In this document: one piece after another, positions 56,525 to 62,335 of the stretch
How positions within the stretch are numbered: the first letter of the stretch is position 1
How the letters are laid out: the number at the start of each line of letters is the position of its first letter
Assembly: GCA_964392325.1 (NCBI GenBank)
Contig: CAYMPJ010000020.1
Location: 1 to 62,335, forward strand
Direction of reading: 5' to 3'
From: CALLPQ01 sp964392325
GTDB lineage: Bacteria; Pseudomonadota; Alphaproteobacteria; Caulobacterales; Parvularculaceae
DNA: 62,335 nt
Made by a program: the position numbers and the translations under genes
Notes under the pieces: model-generated
Seen by the model: only the letters and a program-made list of their open reading frames with translations
Told to the model about the DNA's origin: nothing
Database searches by the model: none

Positions 56525-57580
56525 TTACTTATATTCAACTATGGTTATGGTTTTATCCATAGATTTCTTAACCCAATATTTCAGCATACCAAGAAAACTC
56601 GAAAACTTAGACAATACGAGAAACCCTGCATAGATAAATGAGTGTTTCACGGATTTACCCTGATCAATCAACCCCTTTGAAGTTTTCAGAAACGAAAGCA
56701 CATATAATCCGGTTAATAAGAGGCTTAATCCGCCGGTAAAGGGTATGCCGACAAGAATTAAGAACGGCAATACGCCGCCCCAGAAAATTGAACGGCGCCT
56801 TGATTGTTGAAAATAACCTTGGTGCATATCTCCGACCAAACCGAAAGCATAACCTGCCCGGCCAGCCCGTTTCCACCATTGGGAAAAATGTTCAATATTT
56901 GCATCGTGCCAACACATATCCTCGTCGATACGTACTAATTTCGCGCCGGTTGCGCGCACACGAATACAAAGCTCATCATCTTCAGCGGCTATCACAACCG
57001 GGTTAAAGCCACCTATTTTTTCAAACGTCTCGCGAGCAATCATAAAGATACCCCCGCATGCCTCGATCTCGCCAACTGGCCCCTGCCATTCCAGATCGCA
57101 CATTAGATTGTAAATCGACTTTTCAGGATACATCTCGCGGCAGCGCCCAGTTACCAGCTTTACTTTTGGGTTCTTTATAAACTGGTCGTGCGCCGCGGGG
57201 ATAAAGTCAGGCTCGGCCCGGCAATCTCCATCGATAAAGAAAATATAATCAAGCTCCGGCCAGCGGGAAACCAGCTTCTCCGCCCCCTCATTGCGCGCCC
57301 TTGCCGCGGTGAAAGGCTGCGCCATATCAAGGGAGACAACCTCAACGCCAAGTCCTCTGGCGAATGCAACACTATCGTCAGTGGAGCCTGAATCCACATA
57401 GACACATGGGTAATTTGCGCTCGCATCTTCTCCCACAAGGCTATTCAGACAGGCCTCCAACCGGGGGCCTTCATTGCGACCAATAGCGACAATGCCGACC
57501 CCGCGCACCGCCCCGGCTTGGGTAACGGCATTCTCCTCATTCTTTTGAGGGTAATTCTGCTCGGTCTGTGCCATGGTCAT
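56525..57580 (-). CDS. GT2-family glycosyltransferase with C-terminal membrane region
   Basis: A 351-residue GT2 enzyme. GIVAIGRNEGPRLEACLNSL opens the domain; SGSTDDSVAFARG and FFIDGDCRAEPDFIP carry the nucleotide and metal motifs, and AAEDDELCIRVRA with WWKRAGRAGYAFG follows. Two hydrophobic segments near residues 260-290 suggest membrane attachment. It precedes the fusion gene by 28 bp. Function in surface or exported glycan synthesis is likely; the sugar is not known. Start ATG 57580 or 57574. Confidence 0.88.
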   Translation of the reverse strand: MTMAQTEQNYPQKNEENAVTQAGAVRGVGIVAIGRNEGPRLEACLNSLVGEDASANYPCVYVDSGSTDDSVAFARGLGVEVVSLDMAQPFTAARARNEGAEKLVSRWPELDYIFFIDGDCRAEPDFIPAAHDQFIKNPKVKLVTGRCREMYPEKSIYNLMCDLEWQGPVGEIEACGGIFMIARETFEKIGGFNPVVIAAEDDELCIRVRATGAKLVRIDEDMCWHDANIEHFSQWWKRAGRAGYAFGLVGDMHQGYFQQSRRRSIFWGGVLPFLILVGIPFTGGLSLLLTGLYVLSFLKTSKGLIDQGKSVKHSFIYAGFLVLSKFSSFLGMLKYWVKKSMDKTITIVEYK

Positions 57581-57774
57581 ATTTTTGTTCTTAAAAACAA
57601 TTTCTTCACCGCTCTAGCGCCATCCGAAGGCATAAATCAAGCGTTCCCCTTGAAGGAAAATCCACCAGACATGCATAAATCGCATAGACAAATTCTGCTG
57701 CATTAGGTAAAGAGCCTCTTATCATATAAAGTTTTCTTTATGCGCATATAAAATAATTCCGAAAGGCGACCGCA

Positions 57775-58941
57775 ATGCCCCGTCAATCCTACCTTTTTAC
57801 AAGCGAAAGCGTCTCTGAAGGCCACCCGGACAAGGTCTGTGATCGCGTCTCGGATTCGATTGTTGATCTGTTTTTGAGCAAAGATCCGGTATCGCGTGTT
57901 GCCTGTGAAACGCTGACCACCACAAATCAAATTGTTCTGGCAGGTGAAGTACGTTGCTCCAAACCCGTATCCTCCGAAGAAATTGAGGAAACTGCGCGGG
58001 CGGCCGTAAAAGATATCGGCTATGAGCAGGATGGATTTCACTGGAAAAACTCCAACTTCCAAAACTTCCTCCATGAACAATCTGCCGACATTGCCATGGG
58101 CGTTGATGCGGCCAATAACAAAGATGAAGGCGCTGGCGATCAGGGCATCATGTTCGGATATGCGGTCAATGAAACGCCTTCGCTGATGCCAGCCCCAATT
58201 CAATATTCTCACGAAATCCTAAGGCGCATGGCCGTTGTTCGAAAATCTGGTGAACGGCCCGAATTCGAACCCGATGCAAAAAGCCAGGTCACCCTGCGCT
58301 ACGAAAACGGAAAACCCGTTGCTGTGACATCTGTCGTCGTCTCCACCCAACACTCTGAAGGCTCGACCCCAGATGATATTCGCGAGATGGTGCGCCCAAT
58401 CGTTAAAGACGTTCTGGGCGATATGGGCATGCCCCCTGAAGCGGAGTTTTTCGTAAACCCGACGGGCAATTTCGTAATCGGTGGCCCTGACGGAGATGCG
58501 GGCCTGACCGGACGTAAAATCATTGTCGACACCTATGGCGGCGCTGCGCCCCATGGCGGGGGCGCCTTTTCTGGCAAAGACCCGACAAAAGTTGATCGCT
58601 CTGCGGCCTACGCATCGCGCTATCTGGCTAAAAATGTTGTCGCCGCCGGCCTTGCAGACCGCTGCATGATCCAGCTCTCTTATGCCATCGGCGTTGCAAA
58701 ACCACTTTCAGTCTATGTTGATCTCTACGGCACGGGAAATGTCGAAGAATCAAAACTCGAAGCCGCCCTGCAAGAAGTCATGGACCTTAGCCCGCGCGGT
58801 ATTCGCGAGCATCTAAAACTCAACCAGCCAATCTATGCGCGTACCGCCGCCTATGGTCACTTTGGCAGAGAAGCGCAAGCCGATGGCGGCTTCTCCTGGG
58901 AGCGCACTGATCTCATCGACGCCTTAAAAGGCGCGCTTTAG
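57775..58941 (+). CDS. metK: S-adenosylmethionine synthetase
   Basis: A 388-residue MAT that makes SAM from methionine and ATP. It has the FTSESVSEGHPDKVCDRVSD N-terminus with metal and ATP residues, GAGDQGIMFGYA, and GGGAFSGKDPTKVDRSAAY. Upstream I looked for a SAM riboswitch and did not find a match. It is preceded by AAAGGCGACC. A large hairpin follows the stop. Confidence 0.97.
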   Translation: MPRQSYLFTSESVSEGHPDKVCDRVSDSIVDLFLSKDPVSRVACETLTTTNQIVLAGEVRCSKPVSSEEIEETARAAVKDIGYEQDGFHWKNSNFQNFLHEQSADIAMGVDAANNKDEGAGDQGIMFGYAVNETPSLMPAPIQYSHEILRRMAVVRKSGERPEFEPDAKSQVTLRYENGKPVAVTSVVVSTQHSEGSTPDDIREMVRPIVKDVLGDMGMPPEAEFFVNPTGNFVIGGPDGDAGLTGRKIIVDTYGGAAPHGGGAFSGKDPTKVDRSAAYASRYLAKNVVAAGLADRCMIQLSYAIGVAKPLSVYVDLYGTGNVEESKLEAALQEVMDLSPRGIREHLKLNQPIYARTAAYGHFGREAQADGGFSWERTDLIDALKGAL

Positions 58942-58957
58942 CCGATCCCTAAATATC

Positions 58958-58999
58958 CGGCGTAAATGGGCCCTCATTTCACGGGCCCAATTTACGCCG
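58958..58999 (+). terminator. Long hairpin after metK
   Basis: CGGCGTAAAT and GGGCCC (58958-58973) pair with GGGCCC and ATTTACGCCG (58983-58999), leaving one bulged A and a 9-nt loop. There is no clean U-tract, so termination is likely but not certain. Confidence 0.55.
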
Positions 59000-59127
59000 T
59001 GATCGCTTTGATTCTGCCCAAAATCTTGTCCTTTCCTCGCAAATAGTCTCACATTGACGCGAGAAGTGGGTGCATCAGGCGAATTTCCTGCATATATCTG
59101 ATATGATCGCCTATGAAAGGACGTTTC

Positions 59128-59874
59128 ATGTCATATATCAAACCTGCATTGCTCTCTGTTTTATTGGTCGCGACGAGCCAAATCTCCTTTGGGCCCCAAG
59201 TCACGGCAACCGCCAGCGCACAAGAAAGAGAAGTGCTGATCCCACGTGGTAGTGAAACGACCCTCCCCCCGGCCCCAGATATAAGAATTTTTGAACCTGA
59301 TCGCACGCAAATTCAGGAATTTGAGATCGTGCCCCGATCTGACGGGTTCGCGTCACAAATACCCGACCTTGATGGCGAGCCAACCATCCCGGATCAGCAG
59401 CCACAACAACTTGGCAATTCGGCGGTAGAAGCCGCGTCTCGCCTGCGCAATATTGTTCAACGCATTGATCCGAATGCAGAATTACTCCCGAATGGCGCAA
59501 CCTTCCGGGTTCAGAACATTCCTGTGACACTTGTCTATGATATAAATGCCGACAGAATGCGCCTTATCTCACCAGCCTCTTCCATCGATGAACTCGACGC
59601 GGAAATGCTGGTTCGACTGATGCAGGCCAATTTTGATAGCGCACTCGATTCCCGTTACGCCTTGGCGGGTGGTATTTTGTGGGCAACATATCTACACCCA
59701 CTCTCCACACTTTCCTCCGATGAATTTGGTTCCGGCCTCGGCCAAACCATCAATCTGGTGACAACCTTCGGGTCAACATATACATCGGGCGCTTTCGTTT
59801 TTGGCGGAGGCGACAGCACCCCGCAACAACGCCAGCTTATCGAGGAATTGCAGGATAAGAGTAAGGATATATAA
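59128..59874 (+). CDS. Secreted protein, possible YbjN/type III chaperone fold
   Basis: A 248-residue exported protein with a signal peptide ending ASA near residue 31. The C-terminal part (about 110-225) has a pattern of strands and helices (TFRVQNIPVTLVYDINADRM; LVRLMQANFDSALDSRYALA; GILWATYLHPLSTL) recalling YbjN and CesT-like chaperones. This is inference. ATG at 59128 has AAAGGAC upstream; an ATG at 59113 would add five residues. Function unknown; it is isolated between metK and a kinase. Confidence 0.6.
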   Translation: MSYIKPALLSVLLVATSQISFGPQVTATASAQEREVLIPRGSETTLPPAPDIRIFEPDRTQIQEFEIVPRSDGFASQIPDLDGEPTIPDQQPQQLGNSAVEAASRLRNIVQRIDPNAELLPNGATFRVQNIPVTLVYDINADRMRLISPASSIDELDAEMLVRLMQANFDSALDSRYALAGGILWATYLHPLSTLSSDEFGSGLGQTINLVTTFGSTYTSGAFVFGGGDSTPQQRQLIEELQDKSKDI

Positions 59875-60036
59875 TCCCTTCATCTGCTATTCCTGACACT
59901 TTCTACCATTGCCGGCCCACAAACATCGTCCAATGGATGTGGGAAGCCTGAGAAAACTGACGCGGCAAGCAAGAAGCCGCACCACATCAGCCTGCCATCA
60001 TGTCTCTTTAGACCGTCCAGCTCCTATACTCCCAAT

Positions 60037-62133
60037 CTAATTATGGGCCCTTATGGCATGTTCGTCTGCTCGCTTCAGCCATTGATCCAACAAATCCATA
60101 AATCTTTTGGGTGAAATCGGTTTTGGCAAATAATCGTCCATTCCAGCTTCGATGCATTTTTCCATATCACCAGCCATGGCATGGGCGGTAGCCCCTATAA
60201 TTGGTGTATGTTTTCCAAGCTCTGCATCAAATTTTCTGATGGCAGCAGCCGCATCATAACCATTCATTTCTGGCATAGAGATATCCATAATCACGACCTT
60301 GGGCGAAAACTTTGCAACTAAATCCACGGCCTCACGGCCATTACTGGCAATCTTGAAGGATGCATCAGTTTGGCTCATTATTTGTCTGTATACAGTTTTA
60401 TTAACTTCATTATCTTCAGCTATTAAAACGTCCAGCACCCCGTCCGTTAGTTCCGGAGTGGAATCGAGAACTTCTCTAACTCCCTTGTCGTGAACTTCAT
60501 CGGGTTTTGATAGAGGCCCTCTATTTATCTGCTTACCGCGTGCACCGCCATTTTCAACAATATTCTCTTGTTCCTGTAATGTCGCTATCACCATTTCCAA
60601 AAGATGTGATGCCTTAGCCGGTTTCATCAGACACCCTTGTATATTCAACCCCTTCAATTGATGGGTAATACTAGATTCGTCTACAGACGTTAATAAGAGT
60701 ATCGGGGTTGCGCCAACCTTTTCATCGGCCCTGATAATTTTTGCCACATCAAAGCCATTCAAGCCCGGCATATGGTAATCAAGAATAACAAGATCAAATG
60801 CGTGGCCAAATAAAGGAGCAGCGCGTAACATAGCAATCCCCTCATCGCCATTAGCGGCAGACTTTGACTCAAAGCGCCATGATTGCATTTGCTCTTCCAG
60901 GATTGACCTGTTTATACTATTATCATCAACAATAAGGATGTTTGCACCTGTCACATCGACTGGCGGACTAATCGGGATTACATCAACCTGTTCCACAGGA
61001 AGTTCAATATCGAACCAGAATACCGACCCGGTTCCAAGCTCACTTTCAAGGCCAATATCGCCGCCCATAAGTTCAATTAATGATTTGCATATTGATAACC
61101 CCAATCCAGTTCCCTCATGTGTTCTGCATGCGGAATTATCAACTTGCGTAAACTTATCAAAAATAGTGCGTTGCTTTTCTTCCGGGATGCCAACACCGGT
61201 ATCCTCAACACGCACCTTAAATTTTGTGGTAGCGGTTTTTGAATTCGATGATGTCTCTCCCCGTACATCAACCAAAATGTGCCCATGTTCGGTAAATTTT
61301 ATTGCATTTGAAATCAAATTTGAAGCAACCTGTCTGATGCGCCCAGCATCACCTGATACCATTCTAGGAAGTGCTGGATCAAAACGAACAATCAGCTCAA
61401 CTTCTTTTTCAGCCGCTGTTGACGACATCAATATCGCAACATCTTCAATAGCATCTGCAAAATCAAATGGTTCTGGAAAAAGCTCCATTTCACCGGCTTC
61501 GATTTTCGAGAAATCCAGGATATCATTTATGATTGTAAGCAAGGCATCGCCAGACTTAATGATGATGTCTGCAAAGCTTTTCTGTTTAGAGTTTAATTCC
61601 GATGCTGCCAGTAATTCCGCCATGCCCATCACCCCATTCATTGGGGTGCGAATTTCATGGCTCATATTGGCTAGAAATTGTGATTTCGCAAAGTCCGCTG
61701 CTTCTGCGCACGCCTCGGCTTCTTTAATTTTTGTTATATCGAAGCTGGCCCCTATCATCTTGACGACTTTACCATCAACGTCATGCACCGCACGGCCTGC
61801 ATGTCTACCCCAAACTATTTTCCCCGTACCTTTAGTAACAATACGATATTCTATATCATATTGAATGTTCTCTGATATTGCGTGATCAATTTGCGCATGC
61901 ACCTGTTCACGATCTTCTGGATGAATAAGCTCATTCAGCGTATCTATTGTTGGTTCAACATCTTTGGAAACGCCGGCTATTTCATATATTCTATCTGACC
62001 AGAGTATAGCTCCGGTTGAAACGTCAAATTCCCAAATGCCTATATCAGCAAATTCAATGGCCAGCTCAAGAACGTCCACTCCAAAGCTAGTACCGTTCTT
62101 AACTCGCTTTAAATCTTTACTGGATTCTACCAT
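60037..62133 (-). CDS. PAS-containing hybrid histidine kinase with two receivers
   Basis: A 698-residue cytosolic hybrid kinase. It has one PAS domain (about 25-140, with the ILWSDRIYEIAG stretch), HisKA with His159 in FLANMSHEIRTPMNG, HATPase with GTGLGLSI, and two receivers with phosphoacceptors Asp452 (LVILDYHMPG) and Asp617 (VVIMDISMPEMNG). It lacks membrane helices and an HPt domain. ATG at 62133 is chosen; TTG at 62145 is possible. It resembles the TPR-sensor kinase from HisKA on, so the two are likely paralogues in their core. Confidence 0.88.
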   Translation of the reverse strand: MVESSKDLKRVKNGTSFGVDVLELAIEFADIGIWEFDVSTGAILWSDRIYEIAGVSKDVEPTIDTLNELIHPEDREQVHAQIDHAISENIQYDIEYRIVTKGTGKIVWGRHAGRAVHDVDGKVVKMIGASFDITKIKEAEACAEAADFAKSQFLANMSHEIRTPMNGVMGMAELLAASELNSKQKSFADIIIKSGDALLTIINDILDFSKIEAGEMELFPEPFDFADAIEDVAILMSSTAAEKEVELIVRFDPALPRMVSGDAGRIRQVASNLISNAIKFTEHGHILVDVRGETSSNSKTATTKFKVRVEDTGVGIPEEKQRTIFDKFTQVDNSACRTHEGTGLGLSICKSLIELMGGDIGLESELGTGSVFWFDIELPVEQVDVIPISPPVDVTGANILIVDDNSINRSILEEQMQSWRFESKSAANGDEGIAMLRAAPLFGHAFDLVILDYHMPGLNGFDVAKIIRADEKVGATPILLLTSVDESSITHQLKGLNIQGCLMKPAKASHLLEMVIATLQEQENIVENGGARGKQINRGPLSKPDEVHDKGVREVLDSTPELTDGVLDVLIAEDNEVNKTVYRQIMSQTDASFKIASNGREAVDLVAKFSPKVVIMDISMPEMNGYDAAAAIRKFDAELGKHTPIIGATAHAMAGDMEKCIEAGMDDYLPKPISPKRFMDLLDQWLKRADEHAIRAHN

Positions 62134-62335
62134 TGTGTTGCCCAATTTGGTTCTTGTTATAAATCTTATGGTAAAACGTAAACAAAACTGGTAAATTTAT
62201 GGTTGATTTAAAGGTATCTACCTAAAAACACACGCAAATGAACGGGTGAACCTGTTGTATCCCACTTACATAATCGCAGAGAAACTACAAATTAGGCTTT
62301 AGTTAATTTAGGTTATCAAAAATCAACAATATTCT

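Noticed and set aside
57581..57774. Possible SAM riboswitch upstream of metK
   Set aside because: I found only a short ATAAAG-UUUU-CUUUAU stem and no match to SAM-II, SAM-V or SAM/SAH consensus; a covariance scan would settle it.

Overview
The window is a gene-dense stretch of an alphaproteobacterial chromosome with moderate GC (mid-40s to about 50 percent by eye; not computed). The gene content and order fit that group: ETF-QO/TPR lipoprotein/ispE, gyrA-coaD-two cyclophilins, aroQ-accB-accC, phaR divergent from phaAB, a MoxR/DUF58/DUF4159 block next to a CCA-transferase/NUDIX/DUF1285 block, and HWE-free hybrid histidine kinases. An M13 peptidase, a type B carboxylesterase and a periplasmic EF-hand protein suggest a marine or Caulobacterales/Hyphomonadales-like lineage. 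The genus cannot be fixed from the sequence alone. I saw no tRNA, rRNA, CRISPR array, prophage or insertion sequence.

Layout. 1-9.9 kb: GABA/agmatine-type catabolism (gabD, ureohydrolase), then a leftward block of ETF-QO, a TPR lipoprotein and ispE, then cyclophilins and coaD. 9.9-17.2 kb: gyrA, a four-EF-hand protein, a YaiI-family protein, a carboxylesterase and thiS-thiG, all leftward. 17.4-22.1 kb: aroQ-accB-accC and an M13 metallopeptidase lipoprotein, rightward. 22.1-26.2 kb: queA, sdaA and a DegP/HtrA protease, leftward. 26.5-31.3 kb: a TPR-fused methyltransferase overlapping an FkbM methyltransferase, then phaR facing phaA-phaB for polyhydroxybutyrate precursors. 31.8-41.9 kb: a periplasmic TPR-sensor hybrid kinase, guaA, an AhpD-like protein, cca-NUDIX-DUF1285 and sppA. 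42.4-51.4 kb: a four-gene MoxR/DUF58/DUF4159/membrane operon, a flagellin-core-like protein and a DUF3313-like secreted protein. 51.5-57.6 kb: a Yip1-like membrane protein coupled to dapE, and a glycan cassette with two GT2 glycosyltransferases around an oxidoreductase-epimerase fusion. 57.8-62.1 kb: metK, a secreted protein with a possible YbjN/chaperone fold, and a PAS hybrid kinase.

Most genes are housekeeping or central metabolism. The points most worth a second look are the flagellin-like protein without D0 domains, the fused Gfo/Idh/MocA-epimerase enzyme in its small glycan cassette, the glutamine at the quinolone-determining site of GyrA, the MoxR block, the two tandem-receiver hybrid kinases, and several uncharacterised palindromes and repeats in intergenic DNA. 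None of these proves a new biological system.
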